A stretch of 29,319 nucleotides of DNA from a virus: the IMG/VR virus record IMGVR_UViG_3300013285_000054, positions 1 to 29,319 of that record. One strand, 5' to 3'. The notes beneath the pieces are model-generated. The model saw only the letters and a program-made list of their open reading frames with translations, searched no databases and was not told the origin of the DNA. Made by a program: the position numbers and the translations under genes. Shown here piece by piece: positions 1-8,133 of the stretch (position 1 is its first letter; every line of letters begins with the position of its first letter).

Positions 1-1437
1 ACTAAAGACATCCGTAATACAGTTCTTGTTTTATGTTTGGCAAGTCTTAAATACCAGTGGAAATCTGAAATTGAAAAGTTTAGTGATTCATCTGCTCTTG
101 TAGTAGACGGTACACCTAAACAACGGGCTGTTCAATATACTCAAATTGTTGACCATGAATACATTGTCATGAACTATGAGCAAGTACTCAGCGACTGGGA
201 AATACTTAAAAGTATTCAGTTTGACGCCATTATTTGTGACGAAGCAACTGCTATTAAAGGTTTTCGAGCAAAGAGGGCTAAAAAAGTAAAAGAGTTAGCA
301 AGACGTATTCCTGTGCGTTACGCTTTGACAGGTACTCCTATTGAAAATGGGAAACCTGAAGAAGTTTTTTCTATAATGCAATTTGTAAACAAAGAAGTAT
401 TAGGTAGGTTTGATTTATTTGATACCGCGTTTATAGTACGCAATCATTTTGGAGGAGTACAGCGGTACCAAAACTTAGCTCACCTCCATGATGCTCTTTT
501 AGAACATACTGTAAGAAAATCGCAAAATGATGAAGATGTCAAGCCTTATTTGCCAGATGCGGTATACCGTGAACCTCTTCTTATCCCTATGGATATGCAA
601 ACTAAAAAAGTATATAACTACATTGTCCAAGATTTACAAGAGCTTCTACGTGAAGTTAGTCAACTTTTTGGTGCTAATTTTAGCGTCTCTGTACATTATG
701 GCCAGGGATATGGGTTAGATGATTCAGCTAATGAACTTCGCGGAAAAATTATGTCACGAGTGACTGCTCTTCGTATGCTGTGTTCTAACCCCAAACTTCT
801 TTTAGATAGTGCAGAAAACTACGCCAATCTTACAGGTAAAGGTAGCGCCTACATTAGCTCTCTTTCTGAAGAAGGAATATTAGAATCTTTAAGCAAAACT
901 CCTAAACTTGATGCAACTATTTCTTACTTACAAGACCACCTTGACATTCTGGATACGTACAAAGCCGTAGTATTTTCATCTTATTTAGGTTCAGTTGACC
1001 AAATCATTTCTAGATTAAAATTCAAAGGCATTACGGCTGTTCCTTACACGGGAGAGATGAACGCTAAAGAGAAAGAGGCTAGCAAGATTAAGTTTCAAAC
1101 TGAAAAAGATGTGCGTGTATTGGTTAGCTCCGATGCCGGAGGTTATGGTGTAGACCTTCCTCAAGCTAATCTTCTTGTGAACTATGACCAACCCTGGTCT
1201 TCAGGACTCGCTGTACAGCGCAATGGTCGCATTAACCGTACTTCCAGTACTTGGGCAACAATTACTATTCAAGATATTCTTGTAAAAAATTCTATTGAAC
1301 AACGCCAACATGACATGTTGAAACAAAAGAAGTCTGTGGCTAGTGCGGTACTAGATGGTTCAGGAATTAACGATAAAGGCGGGGTTGACATGACCGTAGG
1401 TAGCCTTATAGAATTCCTATCTAGTCACACAACCTAA
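1..1437 (+). CDS. SNF2-type DEAD/DEAH helicase, 5' end missing
   Basis: The reading frame is open from base 1, so the gene starts outside the window; 478 residues are visible. The first residues (VLVLCLASLKYQWK) match the SNF2 motif Ia region, so the Walker A segment is lost to the left. Visible motifs are the Walker B-type DEAT (residues 80-83 of the fragment), motif III around LTGTPIENG (109-117) and, near the C-terminus, the helicase motif V/VI region DAGGYGVDLPQA followed by QRNGRINR with its arginines. In this family ATP hydrolysis drives translocation on double-stranded DNA; phage members are usually placed with replication or recombination genes. The neighbours here fit that. The TTG at base 37 lies inside the conserved domain and is not a real start. 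The fold is confident; the specific role is unknown. Confidence 0.9.
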   Translation, partial: TKDIRNTVLVLCLASLKYQWKSEIEKFSDSSALVVDGTPKQRAVQYTQIVDHEYIVMNYEQVLSDWEILKSIQFDAIICDEATAIKGFRAKRAKKVKELARRIPVRYALTGTPIENGKPEEVFSIMQFVNKEVLGRFDLFDTAFIVRNHFGGVQRYQNLAHLHDALLEHTVRKSQNDEDVKPYLPDAVYREPLLIPMDMQTKKVYNYIVQDLQELLREVSQLFGANFSVSVHYGQGYGLDDSANELRGKIMSRVTALRMLCSNPKLLLDSAENYANLTGKGSAYISSLSEEGILESLSKTPKLDATISYLQDHLDILDTYKAVVFSSYLGSVDQIISRLKFKGITAVPYTGEMNAKEKEASKIKFQTEKDVRVLVSSDAGGYGVDLPQANLLVNYDQPWSSGLAVQRNGRINRTSSTWATITIQDILVKNSIEQRQHDMLKQKKSVASAVLDGSGINDKGGVDMTVGSLIEFLSSHTT

Positions 1438-1447
1438 AGGACCCTTA

Positions 1448-1891
1448 ATGGCACAAATAACTGAAGAACCAACCACTAGATTTACTGACCCAGATTCTCT
1501 AGAAGCTAAAGTTCGTGAATATGCAAAAGTTAAAACAACTATTGATGCTTTGGACTCTAGGTCTAAAGAACTTCGTGAAGCTCTTATGGATTTTATTGAA
1601 ACCTTAGGATACGAAGATGACAAGGGAAACATCCAGCTAGAACTTACTTCTGATATTGAAGGAATTGTACGTCTGGAAAAACAGCGTAGAGCTACCCGTA
1701 AACTTAACGAAGATATTGCTGAAGACATCATTAATCGGCATAACCTTCAAACTGAGCTATACCGTTATGTCAAGACTGTAGATGAAGAAGCTGTAATGTC
1801 GGCTATGTACGACGGTAAACTTACTGAAGATGAAGTTGACCAGATGTTTCCTACTAAAGTTATTTGGGCACTAGTTCCAAAGAAAAAGTAA
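1448..1891 (+). CDS. Hypothetical charged helical protein (147 aa)
   Basis: ATG start 10 bases after the helicase stop, with AAAGGA just upstream. No recognised domain. The first half is highly charged and probably helical or coiled coil (residues about 15-50, rich in Lys, Glu, Leu and Arg). The C-terminus is basic (PKKK). The stop overlaps the next start by one base (TAATG), so it is probably translated with its neighbours in the helicase/DNA metabolism operon. The function cannot be assigned from sequence. Confidence 0.75.
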   Translation: MAQITEEPTTRFTDPDSLEAKVREYAKVKTTIDALDSRSKELREALMDFIETLGYEDDKGNIQLELTSDIEGIVRLEKQRRATRKLNEDIAEDIINRHNLQTELYRYVKTVDEEAVMSAMYDGKLTEDEVDQMFPTKVIWALVPKKK

Positions 1892-2364
1892 TGGCGGGGT
1901 TACGTAGCGAGAAAGATATCCTTCGTGCTTTTGAAGGATTAGATAAAGTTCCTGGCTCCAAGCAAGCTCGCCGTGACCATACTGAGAATTCTAAGAAACG
2001 CCACGCTAAAGCTATGGGTGAGTCTAATGGCTGGGATGCTGAGCCTGTTATCAAAATGCTCCAAGGTACAGCTACTGAGACTTTCACTATTGGGGCACTT
2101 GCTCAAGCTCTAGAAAAAAAAGTTGTAACTATACGACTATGGGAAAAACATGGGTATATCCCTATTGCTCCATATCGTTTACGCGCAAAAACTCTTAATG
2201 GAGGAAAAGTGGGGGGAAATAGGGTTTATACTCGTCCTCTTATAGAAAGTGCCATTGAAGAGTTTGCTGCTCGTGGGCTACTGGGTACTGCTCGTGTAGA
2301 GTGGAAACATCACGAAGACCTGACTCATGTTCTGGTTCGAAGATGGAAAGAAATTGTGGGTTAG
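1891..2364 (+). CDS. MerR/excisionase-like DNA-binding protein (157 aa)
   Basis: I chose ATG 1891, which overlaps the preceding stop (TAATG), over an in-frame TTG at 1864 inside the upstream gene. The N-terminal third is basic and Lys/Arg-rich. A winged helix-turn-helix of MerR type follows: TFTIGALAQAL, then VVTIRLWEKHGYIP, the classic MerR helix 2 with the Trp/Tyr pattern. A later RVYTRPLIESAIEEF segment resembles the wing and following helix. MerR-like folds bind promoter or recombination-site DNA. No effector domain or cysteine sensor is visible, so a phage transcription regulator or accessory DNA-binding protein is likely. The target is unknown. Confidence 0.65.
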   Translation: MAGLRSEKDILRAFEGLDKVPGSKQARRDHTENSKKRHAKAMGESNGWDAEPVIKMLQGTATETFTIGALAQALEKKVVTIRLWEKHGYIPIAPYRLRAKTLNGGKVGGNRVYTRPLIESAIEEFAARGLLGTARVEWKHHEDLTHVLVRRWKEIVG

Positions 2365-2389
2365 CATTAGTCCAAAGATGTGCTAGTGT
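2361..2389 (+). promoter_or_regulatory. Possible promoter upstream of the SSB gene
   Basis: TTAGCA (2361-2366), a 17-base spacer, then TAGTGT (2384-2389), which fits the actinobacterial TANNNT -10 pattern. The -35 matches the consensus at 4 of 6 bases. It lies in the only non-coding gap near the SSB gene and would start transcription near 2396. This is a by-eye match only. Confidence 0.25.
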
Positions 2390-2461
2390 TATTTCACATT
2401 GAGAGCAGTGATGCCTCATTACCAAGAGAGCGAAAGCCTCACTACCGAAAGAAGAGATAAA

Positions 2462-3121
2462 ATGGTACATGCACCATCTGTCAATACTGATGACTACGAC
2501 CTCGAAGAGGATTACGTAGAAGATAGTCCTGAAGCAACTCCTAAGCACGGCACATCAGTGCAATCGGGTTGGGCAGCTGCCGCTGAACTTTTGAAGCCTA
2601 AGGGGGATTACCCTAATGACTTTAAATTTACAGAGTCGTTGCAGCTTGTAAAGTTCCTTGAAGATGGTCCCTTTGCTTTGTATGAGCAGCACTGGCTTGA
2701 CCGTTCTGAAGGTAAGCGCTCCTTTACTTGTCTCAAACATGAGTGCCCACTTTGCGACATTCTTGGGGACAAGCCACGCGGAAAGTTTGCTTTTAATCTT
2801 ATGGTTGTATCTCAAGAGGGTATGCCCGTACAGATTCTTACCGCCCCATCAGGTCTTGGACGAGACCTGAAGCTTGCAGATGATGACCCACTGCGTGGAC
2901 CTCTTCAGAAGTTTTATTGGGCAATGTCTCGGCATGGAACCGGCCCCCAAACTCGATACACCCTCGAACGTGTACGCGAGCGGGACCTTGCTGATGAGTG
3001 GGACCTTGATTCCGAGGTCGTCGATGCTGCAGTTGCAAAGGCCGTCTTGTACGGTCCTGAAACAGTTTATATGACCCCCAGAAGTGAACTGTTGACTATT
3101 GCTCGCTCGCTCGTTTCCTAA
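2462..3121 (+). CDS. Probable single-stranded DNA-binding protein (gp32-like)
   Basis: 219 residues from ATG 2462, chosen because a purine-rich AGAAGAGA ribosome site lies just upstream; in-frame TTG 2399 and ATG 2411 would add an N-terminal tail. After an acidic, low-complexity N-terminus, the core has an aromatic-rich stretch (FALYEQHWLDRSEG) and a CLKHECPLC cysteine cluster. It then has PRGKFAFNLMVV, ISR-like WAMSRHGTGPQTRYT, and a C-terminal region in the arrangement of phage SSB proteins with a zinc-binding site. T4 gp32-type proteins coat ssDNA during replication. The position directly upstream of the DNA polymerase supports this. It is followed by a strong hairpin, which may set its expression apart from the polymerase. 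Confidence 0.6.
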   Translation: MVHAPSVNTDDYDLEEDYVEDSPEATPKHGTSVQSGWAAAAELLKPKGDYPNDFKFTESLQLVKFLEDGPFALYEQHWLDRSEGKRSFTCLKHECPLCDILGDKPRGKFAFNLMVVSQEGMPVQILTAPSGLGRDLKLADDDPLRGPLQKFYWAMSRHGTGPQTRYTLERVRERDLADEWDLDSEVVDAAVAKAVLYGPETVYMTPRSELLTIARSLVS

Positions 3122-3139
3122 CTAGGTTCCACTCCTTCT

Positions 3140-3187
3140 AATAGGGAGACCAAGATGTTTATTCCTTTTCATCTTGGTCTCCCTATT
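3140..3187 (+). terminator. Perfect 18-bp hairpin between SSB and DNA polymerase
   Basis: The arms are 3140-3157 (AATAGGGAGACCAAGATG) and 3170-3187 (its exact reverse complement), with a 12-base T-rich loop. No T-run follows, so it is not a textbook intrinsic terminator. T-less hairpins do act as terminators or mRNA stabilisers in Actinobacteria. It ends 13 bases before the GAGGA ribosome site of the polymerase gene. Confidence 0.6.
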
Positions 3188-3210
3188 CTCAACTTGTGTC
3201 GAGGACAAGC

Positions 3211-5214
3211 ATGAATATTATTACTACCACAGAACAGCTACAGGAATTTGTAAAGGCTTATTCCTCAGTAGCTGCATTTGCATTTGACGTGGAAACCATT
3301 GGCGAAGACCGCCTATACCCAATCATCAATGACGTATGTTGGATTTCTTTTGCGACTGAAGGTCGCGTAGACGTAATTCCCATGGGTCACCCCAATGGCT
3401 CCTTTGAGTTTTGGAAGAAGCCCCTCCTACTTTCAGGTCAGCGTAGGCTTGCAGAAGGTAAGCTTCTTACTGACCTCAATTACTCTAAGAATCAGCGTAA
3501 CTGGGAACCTACCTTTGGTGAAGCTCCAGAGCAATTAACACCTGCAGAGGTATTCTCAGCAATTAAACCGATTATGTTTGGCAATGCTTTAAAAATTGGG
3601 CATAATCTTAAGTTTGACCTTAAGTCTGTTGCAAAGTATTTTAAAGGCGTAGTTCCTAAGAAGCCTTACTTCGATACTTTGATGGCGGCATTTATTGTAA
3701 ACAACATGAACAAGAACCAATTGAATTTGGCGGCATGCGTAAAGCGTGAGCTTGGAATTGAAGTAGAAAAAGGTGTAGGAGCTAACGTAGCTGAGCATTC
3801 TTTTGAAGACGTAGCTACTTACTCAGGTATTGACGCTGATGTTACATGGCAGTTATACAAAGCTTTGCTTCCAAAGATTACAGAGAACCTTAAGCGAGTT
3901 TGGCGTCTAGAGATGGACGTACTAGGAGCACTTTGTGATATGGAGCTTGCAGGAGCACCTATTGATGAAGCTCAGCTAGACCGCCTTAATGACCAGATTG
4001 GTAAAGATAAGGTTGCTGCAGAAGGAAACGTATACCGTCTTGCAGGAAAAGCTTTTTCTATCAACTCTGTTCCTGCAAAACAGCAGCTTTTGTTTGAACC
4101 TCAAGAAGATGGCAAAAAGGCTCGTATTAAGCCTAATGTTCGTCTTAAAGCCGCTTTGACTGTCAAAGGTCAGGAGGTCAATCGTTCCGGAGGAGAACTA
4201 ACCTCAGCTCATTTTTCCGTTAGTGCTGAGGCACTGGAATTCTACCGAGGTAAGAATGAGCTTGTAGACGCTCTTTTAGAGTACCAAGACCTTAATAAAC
4301 TCATGACTACCTATGTCACTCCTTACAAAGGAGGAGAAGTTAAGCGAGTAACCAACGGTAAAGAAAAGATTACAGAGCGTAAGAGCCTGCTTATCAATGG
4401 TCGCGTGCATACTAACTTTAAAGCTCATGGAGCTGAAACTGGTCGGTTTTCATCCAGTGAACCCAACTTGCAGAACATCCCATCATCAGGTGACTATGGA
4501 AAGCTCATTCGTAACTTGTTTATTGCTCCTCCAGGTTACAAGCTCATAGTAGCTGACTACTCACAGATTGAGCCTCGGGTTATTGCATCACTATCACGAG
4601 ACCCTATCCTTTTGGATAATTATATGAATGGTGGAGATATTTATACCACCATTGGTGACACGATGGGCGTAGACCGTAAAGCAGGTAAGGTACTTGTTCT
4701 GGCTATTTCCTACGGCGTAGGCCCAGATAAGATTGCTGCGAGTATTGGTTGCTCTGTTACGGAAGCTAAGACACTTTTGCGTGACTTTGAAGAGCAGTTT
4801 TCGTCTATTGCAAAATACAAAGCTAAGATTGTTCGTATGGCAAAACAAAGTGGTGATATTCCTTACGTAGAAACTCTCTTTGGTCGTCGTCGTTACATCC
4901 CCGATTTGCTGAGCAGAGAACAGGGACTACTATCTCGTGCAGAGCGTCAAGCATTTAATACCGTAATTCAGGGGTCAGCCGCTGACATCATGAAGCTTGC
5001 AATCGTTCGTGCACATTCCTGCTTTGTTGATGAACCAACTATCAACGTTTTGTTGACAGTTCACGATGAGCTTGTTACTGTTTGTCCAGAAGACCGTGCA
5101 GAAGAAGTATCCGAAGCAATCCGAGCCTCTATGGAAGGTATCAAGATGAAAGAGATTACTGTACCCCTTATTGCTGAGTTGTACACTGTGGATAAATGGG
5201 GTGAAGCAAAGTGA
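3211..5214 (+). CDS. polA: Family A DNA polymerase with 3'-5' exonuclease
   Basis: 667 residues. ATG 3211 is chosen because GAGGA (3201-3205) sits 5 bases upstream; an in-frame GTG at 3196 is less well placed. The protein replicates DNA with proofreading and lacks the 5'-nuclease domain of bacterial Pol I, as is common in phages. The exonuclease is intact: ExoI D26/E28 (FDVET), ExoII D136 (GHNLKFDLK) and ExoIII Y204/D208 (YSGIDAD). Polymerase motif A is ADYSQIEPR (D449), motif B is RKAGKVLVLAISYG, and motif C is VHDE (H618-E620). In motif B the position of E. coli Phe762 is Leu497. This residue affects ribose discrimination and fidelity in the family. The stop overlaps the next start (GTGA). 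Confidence 0.97.
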   Translation: MNIITTTEQLQEFVKAYSSVAAFAFDVETIGEDRLYPIINDVCWISFATEGRVDVIPMGHPNGSFEFWKKPLLLSGQRRLAEGKLLTDLNYSKNQRNWEPTFGEAPEQLTPAEVFSAIKPIMFGNALKIGHNLKFDLKSVAKYFKGVVPKKPYFDTLMAAFIVNNMNKNQLNLAACVKRELGIEVEKGVGANVAEHSFEDVATYSGIDADVTWQLYKALLPKITENLKRVWRLEMDVLGALCDMELAGAPIDEAQLDRLNDQIGKDKVAAEGNVYRLAGKAFSINSVPAKQQLLFEPQEDGKKARIKPNVRLKAALTVKGQEVNRSGGELTSAHFSVSAEALEFYRGKNELVDALLEYQDLNKLMTTYVTPYKGGEVKRVTNGKEKITERKSLLINGRVHTNFKAHGAETGRFSSSEPNLQNIPSSGDYGKLIRNLFIAPPGYKLIVADYSQIEPRVIASLSRDPILLDNYMNGGDIYTTIGDTMGVDRKAGKVLVLAISYGVGPDKIAASIGCSVTEAKTLLRDFEEQFSSIAKYKAKIVRMAKQSGDIPYVETLFGRRRYIPDLLSREQGLLSRAERQAFNTVIQGSAADIMKLAIVRAHSCFVDEPTINVLLTVHDELVTVCPEDRAEEVSEAIRASMEGIKMKEITVPLIAELYTVDKWGEAK

Positions 5215-5624
5215 TTTTTCGCAAAAGAAAGCGTACACATCTTTTTGTGTCTGATATGACCAGTCGAATTAGGGGGTACCTACTTGATTCACAAGTAAGT
5301 GACGCTCATCACATTAGCCTTTTAATGGGGTGCTCAATGCTCAGTGAAGAACTCGTTGACAAAGAAGAGGAGGAGAGTGATGCCCGAGTTTCTGAAGTGG
5401 ACCACTTAATTCCTATTATGTATGCCTATGCTCATGCAATGGCTGAGGGACTAGTTTCTCATCAAAGGGAGCACCTTACTGATGAAGAACAAGAGGGCAT
5501 TCCTAGTCAAGCGTGGCATGCCACGCAGAAAGTATTCACACAAGTTGCAATGAATTCTTTGCTTGGAACTGTTTCCCAGCTTGTAGACATGGGAATGTTA
5601 ACTGTACCTAGGAGAAAAAAATGA
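5211..5624 (+). CDS. Hypothetical protein (137 aa)
   Basis: GTG start overlapping the polymerase stop by 4 bases (GTGA), so translation is probably coupled. The N-terminus is strongly basic (FRKRKRTH). The rest is predicted mainly helical, with an acidic patch (DKEEEESDAR, about residues 50-60) and a hydrophobic C-terminal helix before a basic PRRKK tail. No known domain is recognised. The tight junctions on both sides support expression with polA. Confidence 0.7.
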   Translation: MIFRKRKRTHLFVSDMTSRIRGYLLDSQVSDAHHISLLMGCSMLSEELVDKEEEESDARVSEVDHLIPIMYAYAHAMAEGLVSHQREHLTDEEQEGIPSQAWHATQKVFTQVAMNSLLGTVSQLVDMGMLTVPRRKK

Positions 5625-5848
5625 ATGACCCCGTAACTTATCCAGCTCACTACACTAGATTTCCTGTTGAAGTAATCGAGCTTACCGAGCACCTTAACTT
5701 TTGTCGGGGCAATGCTGTGAAGTACATTGCTCGCGCAGGAGCCAAAGACCCTCTTAAAGAGGTTGAAGACTTGGAAAAAGCAGTTTGGTATATTCAACGA
5801 GAAATTAGCCGAATGAAATCTGCTACAAACTCTGGGTCATTACAATGA
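5621..5848 (+). CDS. DUF3310 family protein (75 aa)
   Basis: The sequence HYTRFPVEVIELTEHL, then FCRGNAVKYIARAG, then EDLEKAVWYIQREI is the diagnostic pattern of DUF3310, a small helical family widespread in phages and sometimes labelled SaV-like or nucleotide kinase-like. Biochemical function is not established. Phage members usually sit among replication genes, as here. Both ends overlap neighbours by 4 bases (ATGA). The length is typical of the family core. Confidence 0.85.
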   Translation: MNDPVTYPAHYTRFPVEVIELTEHLNFCRGNAVKYIARAGAKDPLKEVEDLEKAVWYIQREISRMKSATNSGSLQ

Positions 5849-6105
5849 GTATAGAACAATTACTGGAGCAAGCAATTGACTTGTTACATACTCGCCACTA
5901 CCCCTTGAAACTTCGTTTTCAACAAGGAGTTTGGCTATCTCCTACTGAAAAGTTTGCTTACGATATGATTCCACCTGTTGAAGCTTTTTTAAGGTCTGCT
6001 TATGCTGCTTTTCATAACGAGCATTGGGACTTTGATGATGATTTTGAACTTCTCTACAAGAAAGAAATGACTTTGGCGCGTGCAATTGTAAAGAACCACT
6101 CATGA
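5845..6105 (+). CDS. Hypothetical protein (86 aa)
   Basis: Starts at an ATGA overlap with the DUF3310 gene and ends in another with the next gene. It is predicted helical, with an aromatic and acidic central segment (NEHWDFDDDFELLY, about residues 58-71). No domain is recognised. It is a small cytoplasmic protein of the replication-block operon. Confidence 0.65.
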   Translation: MSIEQLLEQAIDLLHTRHYPLKLRFQQGVWLSPTEKFAYDMIPPVEAFLRSAYAAFHNEHWDFDDDFELLYKKEMTLARAIVKNHS

Positions 6106-6341
6106 ACGACGGCGAACAAATTGAGTATGCTATTGCCAAACTAGAGGAAATGAATAACCACCATCCTTCTATGGTCTTGTTCTCTGAAGCAAAACTTCTT
6201 TATAAAACACTTCCTATCCTTATTCAGTTGCTTACCCTTGCGGGTCAGAACTGGGATGAAAGATGGCCCGATGATTTTGCTGAAACTTATACGGAGTGGA
6301 TAGAGTTGGCTAAAGTAATAAACGAAGAGAAGGAATTATGA
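6102..6341 (+). CDS. Hypothetical protein (79 aa)
   Basis: Starts at ATGA and overlaps the following small gene by ATGA. It is an acidic, helical protein with a leucine-rich middle (LLYKTLPILIQLLTLAG, residues about 32-48). That stretch is amphipathic rather than clearly transmembrane, because it is preceded by Lys and followed by a charged, Trp-rich segment. No family is recognised. Confidence 0.6.
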   Translation: MNDGEQIEYAIAKLEEMNNHHPSMVLFSEAKLLYKTLPILIQLLTLAGQNWDERWPDDFAETYTEWIELAKVINEEKEL

Positions 6342-6454
6342 CAATTGAAGAGATTGCTCAGTTTTTTGAAGAACATGGGCATAAGCCAACTTTGGCAGAT
6401 ATGCATGAATGGCGACTAACGCACCCGCTATACCCAGGTAAGGAAACTTCATGA
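6338..6454 (+). CDS. Small ORF (38 aa) bridging two genes
   Basis: ATG 6338 overlaps the previous stop by ATGA, with AAGGAAT upstream as a ribosome site. It ends TGA at 6454, overlapping the next ATG (6451). It encodes 38 residues starting MTIEEIAQFFEEHGHKP and ending YPGKETS. The N-terminal pattern looks like a short helix-turn-helix-like peptide, but it is too short to assign. It fills what would otherwise be a 109-base gap with tight junctions at both ends, which is the main argument that it is real. Confidence 0.6.
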   Translation: MTIEEIAQFFEEHGHKPTLADMHEWRLTHPLYPGKETS

Positions 6455-6831
6455 GTACGGCTGATTGGTGGGCAGCAAAGCTTGCCGCAACTAATCCCGC
6501 TCCTGTAGAGGCATCAAGGACGACTAATATGCCTTCTATGCCGCCTTCTCAGCAAGCAATGCCACTTATGCCATCTTTTCAGCCACAGCCCTCAGAGAGG
6601 GCACAGAGCGCCAATCAGACAGCTAATTGTCCTGATTGTGGCTCAACTAACTACATGGCAGTACAAAATGCTGCTCCTCGGTGTTTTGACTGCGGCTATC
6701 CACTAGAGCAATCAGGTAGTCGTTATGGTTCTCTAACAGGAGCCAAAATAGAGGGTAACGCACGCGCATCTGCTGGAAACGACATCGTTAGTAACTGGAA
6801 CCCTCAAGGAATTATTGGAAGGATTAATTAA
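6451..6831 (+). CDS. Zinc-ribbon protein with disordered N-terminus (126 aa)
   Basis: The N-terminus starts with STADWWAAKLA. It is followed by a Pro/Met/Gln-rich, probably disordered linker (residues 15-55). A zinc ribbon follows: NCPDCG, about 14 residues, then RCFDCGYPL (C-x2-C and C-x2-C). The C-terminal tail is Gly/Asn-rich. Zinc ribbons of this kind usually mediate nucleic-acid or protein contacts. The stop overlaps the RecA-like gene start by one base, so a partner role with that recombinase is possible but is inference. Confidence 0.65.
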   Translation: MSTADWWAAKLAATNPAPVEASRTTNMPSMPPSQQAMPLMPSFQPQPSERAQSANQTANCPDCGSTNYMAVQNAAPRCFDCGYPLEQSGSRYGSLTGAKIEGNARASAGNDIVSNWNPQGIIGRIN

Positions 6832-7880
6832 TGATTAATGCTGATGCTAAACGAATTATGGCAGCTATCAATAAAAAGCTGGGCAGTGGCGTTGTTGTTA
6901 TCGGTGAGGATATCCGTGTAGGACTTATCTCAAAGATTACGACAGGTTCTACTACTTTTGACTACATCCTCGGTGGCGGATTTCCCGCTAACCAGTGGAA
7001 TGAGCTTATTGGTGAAGCTAGCCATGGTAAGACCGCTATTGCACTCAAGTGTATAGCCGCTAATCAGGCAATCAATCCCGAGCACACCACTGTGTGGGTA
7101 GCTGCTGAGCAATGGGTTCCTGAGTATGCAGAGATGTGTGGAGTAGACACCAGCCGTGTAATCGTCGTAGAGACAAACATCATGGAAGAGGCTTACGATG
7201 CTGTGCTCGCTTTTGCTGAGTCCAAAGCCATCGACGCTATTGTAATTGACTCACTTCCTGCACTAGTTCCTGGGCCTGAGAATGAAAAAAACATGGATGA
7301 GTTCACAGTGGGTCGTGGGGCACTTCTCACTAATAAGTTTTTCCGTAAAGCTGGAGCTGCCATGAAACGTAGCCTTGTGGAAGATGAGCGCCCTATCCTC
7401 GGACTGCTCATCAATCAGTACCGTATGAAGATTGGCGTCATGCACGGAGACCCCCGTACTACTCCTGGTGGTGAAGGTAAGAACTACGCATTCTTTACTC
7501 GTAGCGAAGTTCGTCGTGACGAGTGGATTGAGGCTGGCACAGGAACCAATAAAGTCCGTGTAGGTCAACGTATTAAAGTTCGTACCATTAAAAACAAGGT
7601 AGCTCCTCCACAGCGGGTAGCCTTTATCGACTTTTACTTTCAAGACCACAGCATCTACTCCGCAGGTGATTACGATTTTGCCAAAGAAATTGCGGCAATG
7701 GCAGTTGTTAAAGCTATCGTAGACCGCAAGGGTGGTTGGATTTATTACGGTGACCGTAAATGGCAAGGTATCGAAGCTCTTGTGTCTTCTATTCGTGAAG
7801 AGGTAGACTTCATGGAAGAGTTAAGAGACTTGGTTTTGACCACACCAGACAGCATCCTAGGAGCGATGAAAGATGAATGA
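6831..7880 (+). CDS. RecA/UvsX-like recombinase
   Basis: 349 residues, the usual length for phage RecA-fold recombinases. It is a RecA-type ATPase that would form filaments on ssDNA and catalyse strand exchange. Residues 38-50 hold TTFDYILGGGFP, the conserved strand before the Walker A. Walker A is GEASHGKT (61-68). Walker B is AIVIDSLP with D140. An L2-like region follows (QYRMKIG, then TTPGGEGKNYAFFTR). The C-terminal part has the basic, DNA-contacting strands. It lies between the zinc-ribbon protein and resolvase/nuclease genes, which supports a role in recombination-dependent replication. The gene overlaps the next by 8 bases. Confidence 0.9.
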   Translation: MINADAKRIMAAINKKLGSGVVVIGEDIRVGLISKITTGSTTFDYILGGGFPANQWNELIGEASHGKTAIALKCIAANQAINPEHTTVWVAAEQWVPEYAEMCGVDTSRVIVVETNIMEEAYDAVLAFAESKAIDAIVIDSLPALVPGPENEKNMDEFTVGRGALLTNKFFRKAGAAMKRSLVEDERPILGLLINQYRMKIGVMHGDPRTTPGGEGKNYAFFTRSEVRRDEWIEAGTGTNKVRVGQRIKVRTIKNKVAPPQRVAFIDFYFQDHSIYSAGDYDFAKEIAAMAVVKAIVDRKGGWIYYGDRKWQGIEALVSSIREEVDFMEELRDLVLTTPDSILGAMKDE

Positions 7881-8133
7881 ACAGCCTAAGTGGTACCATA
7901 CTGACTCATACTGGGCAGATTTACTTCAGTATGACTTTGAAGAGTACACTGCTTCGCTGTACAACTCGATTGAAGATGAGCTATTAGAAGACGGTACTGA
8001 GCCAGAGCCTATTACTATCTCAGGAGAACCTTTCTGTGGTTGTAATGATTGTTCTACTCGTGAAATTCTTTGCTTTCTTATTCCCCGCATTATTCAGGGA
8101 TACAAAGATGGGAAGCTTAAGTTTGAAGAGTGA
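7873..8133 (+). CDS. Hypothetical acidic protein with Cys pair (86 aa)
   Basis: Starts inside the end of the recA-like gene (8-base overlap). It is strongly acidic in the first half, with aromatic residues (YWADLLQYDFEEY). A GEPFCGCNDCSTREI motif near residue 55 gives C-x-C-x2-C, possibly a metal site together with C67. No family is recognised. Its position between a recombinase and a resolvase suggests a DNA-repair accessory role, which is inference only. Confidence 0.6.
   Translation: MNEQPKWYHTDSYWADLLQYDFEEYTASLYNSIEDELLEDGTEPEPITISGEPFCGCNDCSTREILCFLIPRIIQGYKDGKLKFEE

Noticed and set aside
7263-7766. 167-codon minus-strand frame inside the RecA-like gene
   Set aside because: It is antisense to a clear RecA fold with strong motifs; the product has no recognisable pattern.
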